DNA from: Gavia stellata
Taxonomy: Eukaryota; Chordata; Aves; Gaviiformes; Gaviidae
Assembly (NCBI RefSeq): GCF_030936135.1
Contig: NC_082620.1
Coordinates: forward strand, 4,588,001 to 4,652,000
DNA length: 64,000 nt
Reading direction: 5' to 3'
A program made the translations under genes and the position numbers. Numbering within the stretch: the first letter of the stretch is position 1; each line of letters opens with the position of its first letter. The notes beneath the pieces were generated by a model, which did no database searches, was not told where the DNA came from, and was given only the letters and a program-made list of their open reading frames with translations. This document shows, piece by piece, positions 23,201-34,303 of this stretch.

Positions 23201-25651
23201 ATTGGAACTGAGCGTAGGCAAAATAAACAATGTTCTGACCTTGCAGGAATAGAAGGTGGATATAGGAGAGCAAAGAAGCAGAATTCAGAGCTGGTAGTTG
23301 CAACTGAGGCAAAGAATTACCTGACCTGAAAAATGCTTCAGGGATGGATTGTTGTGTAGCACAGAGGTCTCTTGGGACTCAACATTGTGAGCAGAACTTG
23401 TGCTAGTAGTGATTCAGCTGTTCCTCAGCTGTCTTGCTAAACTCTTTCTCATATTTTGCACTTCTTCCCTCCCACCCTCAAAATACACAGTTGCAAAATA
23501 TTTTTAGATCTTATTTCTTAGGATTCAATAGCGAATGTGGAAATGTTGTGTAGTTCAAAATGTTGGAAGCGTGAGCTGCCGTTTAGAATAGATAGGAACA
23601 AGTTGGTAGGAGAACCTTTTGTGTGGCTTTGGACTGGTCATCAGGCCTTTTAGTCTTATTTTGTTCTCATACTTGTAAGAAAAAGTAATGAAACCTGATT
23701 TTTATTTTTTATTTACTCCAGCCATTTTTTGGAGCCTTTAGCTGTAAAAGTGCTTGCTAGTCAGATGTGCCCTATGGTTTAACAGAGAAGTTCTCAAGTT
23801 CTGGTGTGCAAGCTTGATGTTCCACCCATGCATTTGTTGGGACAAATTTGTTGGTGAGGTGAGCTCAGCTGGGGGCAGCCACGTGGATCGGACGAAGACA
23901 GCGTTTTTTGAGTGCTGCTGCTGACTTGTAGAGGGACTAGGCTTTTGCTTGAAAGTGAAACTGTCTGTGATACAACCCTTCTGGCTGGTCATGAAAATGG
24001 CCCGTCTGTGGAGGCTGTTTCGGGTCTCGGCTGAATTCCTCTGAATTTACAGGGTTAGGAAAACATTGATCTTTCTGTTTTCATTTGTATTTGGTGTTAA
24101 ATATAGCAAATGCGTAGATTACCATTATTCGTAATTTGGGGTGTGCATGGGGAATTTTAATGGTAGCTATAAATATGCTGTTACTGTCAGTAGGACAGAA
24201 GTGCATCTCAGAAGTGGTTACTTCCCATGCTCTAATCCTTTTCTTTAGGAAGGAGTTTACACAGTTGCGTGGTGAGTATTTGTACAGTGGTGGTGGTGGG
24301 GGGTGTCTTTCAAGTCCGTAGAAATGAGAATAGCAATTAGTTAACTGCAAACGGTCCTGTTGTCAGCGCTGTAGATAATCTTTCTTGGGACTGCATTGCA
24401 TATTTAGAGGGCAAGAACAGTGGAAACTAATTAATGAGGTAGGGTTTAAATAATCCTTTCAGAGCAGGTAATTTCTCTCCTCTGGAGAGGTGAAATGATT
24501 CTTTTAAGCCATTGATAAAGCTCAGCTGCTTCCATCACTTGTTAGTAAGAGACACTGTAGAGAACCAGTGGGTGAAGCTGGCGGGTATTTTGGATTCAGC
24601 ATTTCTCTGATGAACCTGGTGTACGGAACAGTTGAGTAGCTACTTCTGTCTTGTTTCCCTGCTAGTAATGACATCTGCATGGCGTGGTGAACAGCCATGA
24701 AAGGAATTGAATTAATCTAGATCTGCCTTCACTTGTTGACCACAAAAAATATAAGAGACTATGTTTGGTAAATTTAAGCTGGACTTTATTAACAAATGGT
24801 GCAGGTATGCATATCTTCCCTAATCAGAAACTCTTAATTAAGTGCAGCAACTTACGCTATTAATTACGTGATTCTAGCTGCACTGCTGTCCTGGGTAGCA
24901 GGCACTTGCTATTTCATTGCATATTACCAAGGACTTGAACTGTCACTTCATTTGTGAGATTGAGCTGCTTGTGATGTGGCTAATGTGATAGGTAGAAAGA
25001 GTTATAAATTCTTACCATGCCCTGATACTCAGTGTCAGTTGTAAAATACGTTCAGAAATATGTCATGAGTCTGGAAAAAAAAAAAGTCTAACTGTTAGTG
25101 ACTGAACAGTGAGGTTGGTCTGAAAAATTCTGCGCAAAGGGTTTTCCAGCCCAGCTTTCAAGTGCCAGTCTTCGTAATTGCTATATTCGAATAACATATG
25201 CATAGTTGAAAACAATAATTTTGGTCAAAATCAGCGTGCTTTACATTTCTCCCTAGTTTTCCTCAAATCTTTGGGAAGCTACGCCTATGTTTTTTTGTAC
25301 TAGAAGAAATTACATGTCACGATGTTTATTAGTTTTTCCAGAGAGTTGGGTTTTATGCTGAAAGCTTCTTAAAGAATGCAAAGCTTGAATGCATTCCATT
25401 CTCAAGTGATTGGGAATGTCATCGGTATGGTCGGGGCGTAAATCTCGCAGATGAAGAATGGCTTGACCTTTAAAAAACTTATTCTTTAAAAATAAAAAGG
25501 GTCTACAAGCTCCAGACAAGCCTACAGTTTTGTGAATTTTGGCTAGACCGTGTTCTAAAGCAGAGTGTGATTCAAAGCATATTGAATGAAGGGTCTTTCT
25601 GGTTTTCAGCTTTGTATGTTTCTGTAATGCTTTGCTCATTTGTTTTCACAG

Positions 25652-25741
25652 GGCAGTTTCTTCATACGTTCTTTCCAGCTACAGTCATTAATCAGGACTG
25701 AACTCGTGGGTTATCTGATCTTCTGTGGTTTTTAGAAGCAG
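25652..25741 (+). other. possible extra non-coding exon of CTNNBIP1
   Basis: A 90-bp segment bounded by a good acceptor (GTTTTCACAG, ending at 25651) and a good donor (AGCAG|GTACG, intron from 25742), 2.9 kb before the first coding exon. It has no useful open frame, so if real it would be a 5' UTR exon. Splice-like pairs at this spacing also occur by chance in 19 kb of intron, so this stays a hypothesis. Confidence 0.2.
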
Positions 25742-27483
25742 GTACGTTGGCAGGGAAATCTCTGATGTTGTATTGGTTGGGGATGGGGGGACAATGACTT
25801 CATCTATGTGCCAGAAAGAATTGTAGGGTTAGGGAAATTCTGCTTATGTAACATTTCATTATGTGTAGCATATTAATGTAGCTTTCTTGAGAAAGCAAAG
25901 TCGGTGAGTACTTTGATAAGATTTTTCAGTCCTTTGTTTGTAAGGATGGGTTGTGCTGTCTTCTGGGCACAGACTAGCTTTGTGAGTGGCTTTTGAAATT
26001 TACTCATGTAGTATATGCTGGGTAGTATGGTCATCCTAAACCATGTCTTAGAAAAGCTTTTTGTAACAGGAACAGGTATGTTGAAGTCTTTCATGCTGGG
26101 GTCTCAGTACTGTTTTAAGACTTTTGTCTTTCTACTTTGATGTCATCAAGTAGGAAAAGCTGTGGTGGCTGAGGCTGTCACCCAAGATAATTGTGCAGCG
26201 TATGACGAGCAAAGCGCTGTTGCTCTGTAATCTTATTAACCTCTTTATACATATATTTTGATAGCTTTTGAGCCGTATTGAGTGCTTTTTCCCCTGTGTT
26301 GCTTACTAACTTTGTGAAGCATTGGCTGAACGGGCAGGCTTAGTATTTATATCCTTCCTGTTAAACAGGTAACTTCATGATAAATCCATCTTGGCTGAAG
26401 TTTACTTTAGAAGAACTGGGTTTAGATAGGAATTTCCATCACCCCTTTTTAAAGTTTGAAAAATTAATAAACAACTGGAAGACTATTATGATGGAAAACA
26501 ATGACTACTGAAATGTATGGACTACAAATCTCTTGTAATATCTGATGTGTAGAGGAATGCTGAAATGTGGTCTTCCTAGCTGGCCTGGGGGCAGCTGTGG
26601 CATTTTCTTGGTGCTTGTGCATGGTGCCACCTATTGATAGATATCCCACATAGTTTGTTCCTTTTTTAAATGCAATAGGTGTGTTACCACATTTCAAGTT
26701 TTTGCCATTGTGCTTTTTCTTTTCTAAATTGATTTCTTTGGCTACTAGTACAGCACCTTCATTCTTCAAGTAACAATACTCCAAAGAAAAAATAGTTATG
26801 TGTTAGTATAATAGGAAGAACCAGTCAAAACCTTTCAGACTTACTTGGTATCTTGATAAACGCTTATTGTTTTATCAGTCTCTGGATATGCATAACAATG
26901 TCTCTTGCTCACTGTCTTATTTTCTTCATTGTCTTACTGTTGACATCACTTGCTAGCACTCAAATTGCACTGTAGAGTATATGCTTAGTAACATAATTCA
27001 ATCTACTTATTTGAGTTGACACTTCACAAAAATATGGGATCATTTCATTCGCCCTTCAGAAAGCAGTTTGCTGATTATAGCAAAAAAATATGATCACCTT
27101 GCACATTTACAGGCTGCAAGCTTCCAAGCAGAACCATCTGTAGCAAATCAGCATAATGCAAATCTTCCCACTGGAAACTTACTCAAGTAGGACTGGTGAT
27201 AGAGCTTTCTCCACTTTTTACTACTGTTATCTTCATGCTAAGTAATGTGGGTGGTAAAGCCTATCCCAGCAGCTGCTACTTAAGTTTGCATTACTTCTGA
27301 CTCACTCAGGAGGGCCTATGTGTAATTTTAAACTGTTTCCACACCCAGATTACTTTCCCTTAAAAGTAATAATGAAAATAAAGTGAGGGGAGAGGTTGGT
27401 AATGACTACAGGAAAACATTACATGGAAAACAGTGTGTTTGAACCTGCTGTGATACAGTCTTCACTAAGCATGCCTCCTGTTA

Positions 27484-27539
27484 GTTGATGGTTGGACTTG
27501 ATGATCTTACAGGTCTTTACCAACCTTAGTGATTCTGTG
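27484..27539 (+). mobile_element. CR1 LINE 3' end, + orientation
   Basis: About 55 bp matching the extreme 3' terminus of avian CR1 elements, with the order GATGGTTGGACTTGATGATCTT, then AGGTCTTT.CCAACCTTAGTGATTCTGTG. Severely 5'-truncated as is usual for CR1, ending with a single copy of the ATTCTGTG-type tail. It has no coding capacity. Confidence 0.85.
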
Positions 27540-28679
27540 TAGTATATTCTCTTGGTTACTAAGGTTCAGGAAAGCAGATTTATAGCTTAGTATAGGACCA
27601 GATCCAGTTCTGTGAATGAAAACTAATTGGTGAACTGTTCTGGAGCCACTTCTCTGAGCTGTGCAAGGTGGAAGAGTGGCTAGCTTACACCTCCATCCAC
27701 AGATGCCTTAGCAGGGGTTATGTTTCTCCAACACACAGTACTTCTAAGAGGTTAGGTTAGTTTGTTACGCTGCTGTACTAGTGTATTACTTGAAGCACCG
27801 TTATTTTCTAAATTTCAAGTTAAGGTTTTTACTATTGTTGACTTAATAAACATGCTCCAAGATAATTGTTAATAGCAGCTGAAGAGTATGCCTGAACATT
27901 TTTTTGGTGAACACCCTATTGTAGAACTTAAATAATTACCAGATACTCAGACAACAAAGTACAATCATGCTATACGCTGTAGAATGTAGATAGCATAGTC
28001 TGTTTATTCCATAACGTAATTATTTTTTATTAAAATATGGAAGTAAAACTTCAGCTTTTAAATGATATGAGAAAGGATGATAAACTGTCCCTGCTCTTCT
28101 TAGCTCTTCTTTCTCTCCAAAACCATGTAATAAGTTTTATTAACTTAAAAAAGTGCAGTGGCCTTTTTTATATGACAGAAAAAGGAAAAAAGAAAGAGAG
28201 AAGAAAAAGACTTAAGAGTTTAGATTTCATCCAGCTTTTGTTTAGCCATTGCAGGCTTCATGGCTGTGCATTCTACATCCTGTTTTCATGCTGGTTGTGC
28301 TTATTTATGGGGGAAAAAAACAAACCCATGGACTCTTCTGTCAGGGTGATTCTTTCATCTAGTTGTTAGAATTCTCTTCTTCTCATGCAGTAATGTAACA
28401 ATGGTTAATGAGCTAGTAGGGATGTGAACATCAGCCTCTTTAAATGTTTGAGTTGCATATGTAAGGCCCAATTTAGCTGTTCAAATTTTTAAGGATTTCT
28501 CTAATAAAGCATGTGATTTCTTACTCTTCCAAGCTATTAAGTGGTCTGCCCACTGGTGAAGAATAGGTAGTTTAGAAATTAAACTTTTCCTATTACTCCT
28601 ATTATATCTCATCACCTATTTTAGTTTGTCTTTTTCTGATCTTGTATCTTCAGGAAATCCAGGAGCTGGCAGGAGGGGA

Positions 28680-28775
28680 ATGAACCGTGAGGGCGTCCCC
28701 GGAAAGAGTCCGGAGGAGATGTATATTCAGCAGAAAGTGAGAGTCCTACTCATGCTGAGGAAGATGGGATCAAAT
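28680..28775 (+). CDS. CTNNBIP1: CTNNBIP1 (ICAT), first coding exon
   Basis: Encodes residues 1-32 of beta-catenin-interacting protein 1 (ICAT), a cytoplasmic and nuclear inhibitor of Wnt signalling that binds beta-catenin and blocks TCF/LEF. The exon opens at 28654 after CTTCAG, with 26 nt of 5' UTR and no upstream ATG. ATG at 28680-28682 has a G at -3. Translation starts MNREGVPGKSPEEMYIQQK and ends RKMGSN at an exact codon boundary (phase 0) before GTAAGA. These residues form the first helix of the three-helix bundle that contacts armadillo repeats 10-12 in the known complex. Position 6 is Val where I recall Ala in human; otherwise the exon is essentially identical. Intron 2 (28776-29263) is only 488 bp. 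Confidence 0.97.
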
Positions 28776-29263
28776 GTAAGATGCACTGTCATGGCCCATA
28801 TTTTGTGGCTTTCCAGACAATTTTGTAGTAACTGGGGTAGTTCTTACTAAGATGGGCAGGTGGTGGTCTGGTTTTATCGCTGATTTGTTTTAGCTGTCAT
28901 TGGTTTAACCGTTACCTGCAGTTAAACACAATTGATTTTTGCTTAAATATTATGAGGCTTGTGGTGTCTGAAACTAAATCTGAGGATCTGATCATTTCTC
29001 TATATACGGTAAAGTTGTTCATTATTGGAAAACCAGAAAAATAAAGCAACTGTTTTAAGGCGACTTTGAATCTCTCCATGAATGCATGATGTACCAGTTT
29101 GCTGCTGTGTCCTCGCTGATGGTATAGTTTGCACAAATAACAGCTGATTAAACTGTTGAAGAGTAGAAGCAACTGTGACGTTTTCTTACTGTGAAGTGGG
29201 AGATAATATCTTCAGTCTTTCTTCATTTGCCTTTTTGCTGACTGACTCTTTGTGCATTTCCAG
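28776..29263 (+). other. CTNNBIP1: CTNNBIP1 intron between coding exons 1 and 2
   Basis: A short 488-bp intron with donor GTAAGA and acceptor TTTCCAG. A minus-strand frame at 28912-29172 lies inside it and has no recognisable similarity. Nothing else seen. Confidence 0.9.
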
Positions 29264-29354
29264 CTGACTGCTAGTGAAGAGGAGTTCTTGCGCACATATG
29301 CAGGTGTAGTGAATAGCCAACTTAGCCAGCTTCCTCAACACTCAATTGATCAGG
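29264..29354 (+). CDS. CTNNBIP1: CTNNBIP1 (ICAT), second coding exon
   Basis: Encodes residues 33-62 plus the first base of the Gly63 codon. After TTTCCAG the frame reads LTASEEEFLRTYAGVVNSQ and closes with HSIDQ before G|GTGAGT (phase 1). This is the second and third helix of the ICAT helical domain and the linker leading to the extended C-terminal tail. It joins in frame to the exon at 28680-28775 (phase 0) and to the terminal exon at 40663 (phase 1). The exon is almost unchanged from the mammalian protein as I remember it, consistent with a very strongly conserved regulator. Confidence 0.97.
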
Positions 29355-31797
29355 GTGAGTACTGGATTTGTTTGCCTTGTGTTTATTTAATCTGTGAGAA
29401 CATTCTCAGAAAACACTAAATTTAGGTTCCTGTATTTCTGTAATAATATGCCACCTAATTAACCCATCCTGTAATCTGGGATATGCAAGTCATTGCCTGC
29501 TATAATCTTTGGAAGAGAACTAGCATGTACTGTTCAACAGGTGGTTTAATTTTAACAAGTAAAGTCAGTCTTGGCTATACCTAAGATTTGTTAGGATGAA
29601 GAGCATTGTTAAACATCTTGTTCTCCATGCTAACTCAAAATATTGGCCAAAGTCCTGTGAACTAAATGCATGTATATAGCTTCCTATTCTGTGGAATACA
29701 TCAAATAGAAATAAATTTTAACCTGATCGATTTTTTGCTATAGGTGAAGTTAAATTCAGGTATGCATAGGTCCCTCTAGTTCTGAGTTGTGTCTTACTGC
29801 ATTCAGTATGGATCCTCTGCATAAGATGACTTTCATCTGAATCTTTATACTTATTCTTAAGCTGGACACTGTGCTTAAAAAGGAACAAGACTAGGGGCAG
29901 CAACTACTTTCTTTGTACGCTTCAAACTGGGGGTTTTAAAAAAAAATAAAGTGTAAAGTAAATACAGATTTCTAAGGTACAAAAGCAATTCGTTATCCAT
30001 ATGGTAACTTGGTTATTCTGACTGTAGTTGCTTGATAACTTTCGTCACAAAATAAAATGGAATCCTCTAACAACATTTTTTGTTTTTCACACTTCCATGA
30101 ACGTGGAAGTCAAGTGCAATGTTACTGTTTCAGCAGAGTAAGAGGGAAAGTTTAGCAATAGGAGGAATTTGTTGCTGATTGCATTTCGTTAATTTGCACA
30201 ATGTAATTAATTCCCAGACAGGGGTAGTAGACGTGAAATAAGTTTACAAATCTGCTTTGGTTTGATTAGATTCCCGTGAAGGGGATGAAGTACGTGCAGC
30301 TTTTGTGAATTCTTTGCAGAAGTCTTGGTCAACAATTGTGTAGCGCTACTCTGAATTTACTGATCTCCTCTGAATCTGAATGTTTCTGAATTTTTTTTCT
30401 CCCCTTTGTAGGCCTCATGCCAGATCACATTCATAATGTAGAATTTGGTATCGAAGGAAAATTGTGAGACTTGTATGCCAGAAAGAACTGACTTGAGCAG
30501 AAATTTAATATAGATCTAAGACATTTAGAAAATCATTAGAAGCACAACCTGCACAAACTTGCTCTTCAGTTTTAAGCCTGTGTGTTCATTCCTCGCATAG
30601 CTGGGGGACTGATGGAGGTAGATATACTTGTATATTTTGGCTCAGAATTCTTAAACTTTCCTGCCAGTCTGAAGTGAACATTTGCTGGTTTCTTGTCAAA
30701 AACTGAGGTAGACATATTCAGTTAAGAAAGACTGTCTTAGTTGCAGTTGGCATTTTTCAGCATTATCCCTAAAGTAGTTACATTTCTCACAATGAAAATA
30801 TGTGCTCAATTACCTGCACTTTGGCAGAGAAGAGATAATAAAAACAGAAGTCCAGCCAGGGGACATAGATACTTTGTACAGCTGTGCTCCTGCACAGCTT
30901 GAGCTAACTTTCTTGTCTAAACTGTCTGGTTTTATTATCTGTAAAATTACATTTTCTCACTTTGCAGACGGCTTTGGAGGCTCAAAAAATTGAATTTTGA
31001 CATAACTTTTAAATATACTCGAAAGAGAGACCAACAGTTACTGAGTCTGCTTCTGGACTCACTAATCATGCAGGAAATGTAAGAGCTTCATACATTGTTC
31101 AGAAAGCTGTCTTTGTCCCATATTTGAACAGATGCTGACTGATTTCTCTGTCATCATTTTCTTAAAGTCCTTGAAGATTATCAGAATTTTGTCCATAGGG
31201 AAGTGAAGTCCTCCCTGTTGATGCTGCTTTGATCTAATCTGAGACACTGCTGTCTTTCCTGGGAGATTTGACCCCACAATCCACCTTCAGTCCTCCCAAA
31301 TTATAATTAAGCTGGTGGTCTGACCATTAAGATTTTTCTTGGTAGGGGGGAAAAAAGAAGAAAGAAAGAAAGTAGTTAAATATTTAAGAGAAGTGGGAAA
31401 GGATGTTGGTTCTTTTCATAGTCAGAGATGCCATCTCTCCAAATTAAGTAATGAGTGGCATGAAGAACAAATGAAAATGAGGAAATCTAGCCAAATACTT
31501 TTTCCTTTGGAGAAAAATGAAGCTGTATTACACTGTATAGACATAAGCAACTATAATTTATGGCTCAGGACTTTGATTTCCTTAGAAATCTCTCCAAATT
31601 TCTAAGTCAGTTATGATAATGTTGCTCTTTGCTCTTAGGTGTGGTGGCTCACACAGCAGCAGTCATCGCCGTCTGTCTGTACCTTTTGCTATCTCCTGGT
31701 GTTGGTGAAACAGGAAGGGTTGGTCATGAAAGTATTGGAAATAGAGAATACAAATTGCGTAGGTGTCCAATTTGCCATCTTAAGGCAGATTCCATCT

Positions 31798-31810
31798 CCA
31801 CTAGATGGCA
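31798..31810 (+). promoter_or_regulatory. consensus CTCF core site
   Basis: CCACTAGATGGCA fits the CTCF core CCASYAGRKGGCR at 13 of 13 positions. It lies in the last intron of CTNNBIP1. By base composition such a perfect match is expected less than about 0.1 times in a window of this size, so it is a reasonable candidate boundary or loop anchor. Occupancy cannot be judged from sequence. Confidence 0.45.
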
Positions 31811-34289
31811 TTATCTTGCACCGAAAACCCCCGTCCCAAGTCCACACACTGAGGTACCTAAATATTTTGTGTTCTTCAAGGTTGCTTAAAGGAATTTTCT
31901 TCCCTGCTTTTCTGCTGTTTTCACTGAATGTCCTCTGGAGCATTTTTTTTTTTTTCCTTTATGCAACTTGCCTTACACAACAACTAAAAGGTGTGTTACT
32001 TAAGGAGTAGCTTACAAAGAGTTAGTATGTTAGTGGATTTCACAAGCTTCTCTTCCAGCAGTAGGACAGATTGCCCTCAGCCTAACTTGTCCCAGACCTA
32101 TCTTTTGAGCCATTTTCCACCAGCAGGCACACAAAGGCAGAAAGCTGATTTCATGCCCCTGTTTTGTTCCAAAAAAGGGAACGACATTCTTGGCCTTAGC
32201 ACTCCAAAAGCTTTGTTGTAGACCTGGAAATTTTTGTGTGTCACTTAAAAATGCTGTAGTCTGGCCCCAGAATTACAGGAAGGTCATTTTGGTTTTTTTG
32301 GGGGTTTTTGACAAGAGTATAGAGGATGGATGGTCTAGAATTTTGTAAGTGTATCACAGTCTCTATTACAATTTCTATGCTTTTTTCTTTGTTGTGCATC
32401 CATGAAATACTGTCTTAGAACAGCTGGCTGGTGGCCTCATCGTAATTACCTGAGGTCGGACTGCTGAGCCTATCACTATATGGTGCTCCCTACTACGCTT
32501 TCTGATACAGGTCTGTCAGCTTCTTTGAGTCTATTTGTTTGACCACAGGGAGTCACTGCAAGCTATGTGTCAAATATATATTTGCTGCAATGTGACTGTG
32601 TTGAAGAAAGAAGTTTACACTTGTCCCTGCTGAATTTGAGTGCCTGTACTGTAAACCTTCAGTGAGACACTATTACTAACAGTATCTCTGACATTTCAAG
32701 TTCCTCCATGACACTCTGCTTACTGTCTTAAGGTTCAGCAATAGAAGTTAATTGCTGATTTTGATCAAGAAGCATCTTAGAATATCTCTGTAATTTTTAA
32801 GCAAGCCTGAAGTCTAAGACTCCCCTTCAGTTTGTGCTTATTTTTACAGGAAGAGGAGAAATTAAACTCTTTATCTTTTTATTTCCCATCTTGCTTTCAA
32901 AAGGAATTTGTCAGTTTAGATGTACAAAAATCACTTCGTTTTAGGATTGTTTACAGATCTCCTTTTACATTTGAAATGTACATTTGGGACACCTTCACTC
33001 TTGAAGCATCTACATTGTGTACTGTTGAAGTGAATCTTGTTTTCCTGGCAGGAAGCTCAAAGTTATTCTGATTGCATTACTGAAAATCTTTATGTAAATC
33101 AGGTAATAATGACATATGTCCAGGGCTCTCTAATGTGCTGTGGCTGATACCAAATGGAAATCAGTGCACATCTTTCTAGTATGCATTCCAAACTCTTTAC
33201 ATTCATAGCCGCAACATGTATTAGAGCAACAGATCTGTGAAGGGAACTTGAATGATGAGGACGTGTACTGCAGTCTTAAAATAGTCTTTTTTAATTACAG
33301 TTCTATTTGCCCTTTCTTTTCAGTGTATTCCAGAATCTCAGGAAGTGCTTAGTCCCTCAGTGTGTTGACTTCAATACACTTCTCTAGAGGTGCTGTTTCC
33401 CTAACACTGGCTACAGTCCACCAAGAGCAAGGAACATTCAGGAATTCAGATGTCTGGATTCTGTTCATATTTTAGCTATTTTTATTAATACTTTGACCTG
33501 TTCACTCATTCTCTTCTTCAGCTGGTCCAGATAGTCATGTTCCATCCATGACAGTTATGAGGCTTATCTGATGTAGTAAAAATATGTTATTATCTATTGA
33601 AAGGTGAAGTGCTAGCAGAGGGGATGAGATCTTAGTAACCCAGGAAAGCCTGAACAACAGTTATAAAACTCTAAACTGAAGTATTTAATACTTTAAACTT
33701 AGTAGTAATTAAGAGACTAAACATTAACATCACGCTTACATTTTTTTGTAACCATTTTATTTTTCAATCATTGCTGTGATGTTGTTAACACCTATATGAA
33801 AGTGCAAAATATAGGGCATTTTTCTTTACTCAAGGAGCTTTTTAGCTGACATCTGTGGGTTGTTTGTTGTTCTGTTTTTATGGCTTCAAGAATAACTGAG
33901 GAACTCAACGGCATCTCTGTTCAACCGGTGTACATGCTAGAGAGTGGATGTAATCATGAGCTGTTTTGAGATATTAACAAATTAGTTGTCTTCCCTGCAT
34001 TGCAGCAAGAACTAACGCAGCTCAGACTCATTAGGTTTCTTGAGCTTGAAATGATGAAATTAAGCCTTTCTCACATATTTTTAATTCAAGCAAAATGCTT
34101 CTCAGGAAGTTATATGCACAGAAGCATCTCCTACATAAAAACTCCGTATCTCCTGTTTCCCAGTTACTTACATTTCTAAATGGTTGGCTTTCTTAAGTCG
34201 CTGCTGTGGCAAATCTGTAACTGGAAGCTGTGCAGCTAGTAAGCATGATATGTGAATTATACTAAGACCTTGGTGATTACAGCTCTGGT

Positions 34290-34303
34290 GTTCCTATAGC
34301 AAC
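34290..34303. promoter_or_regulatory. RFX X-box motif
   Basis: GTTCCTATAGCAAC fits the palindromic X-box consensus GTHNYYATRRNAAC at every position. RFX factors bind such sites, often at ciliary genes. It sits in the last CTNNBIP1 intron, so it could be an intronic enhancer element or a chance match. Confidence 0.35.

Larger units (their letters stand above)
9536..28653 (+). other. CTNNBIP1: CTNNBIP1 intron 1
   Basis: About 19 kb from the exon 1 donor to the acceptor of the first coding exon (CTTCAG|GAAATCC at 28653/28654). It is AT-rich with simple repeats such as (AAAC)n at 13824-13843 and a tandem 16-bp unit at 14394-14420. It also holds a likely MIR fragment near 20.2 kb, a CR1 fragment at 27.5 kb and an isolated CACGTG E-box at 15484-15489. 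A possible extra 5' UTR exon is noted at 25652-25741. No protein-coding exon was recognised. Confidence 0.75.

Noticed and set aside
26464..26784. Minus-strand 106-codon frame
   Set aside because: No recognisable domain or homologue, no splice or promoter context. Length within chance for AT-rich intron.
30395..30475. Strong acceptor-like TTTTTTCTCCCCTTTGTAG followed by a short frame
   Set aside because: No donor at exon-like distance and the frame stops after a few codons. It would interrupt the well-supported 81-codon ICAT reading frame.
31629..32010. Two + frames and one - frame overlapping (one with CPIC-like residues)
   Set aside because: Mutually overlapping, no family resemblance, and the cysteine pair alone does not make a zinc-binding domain.
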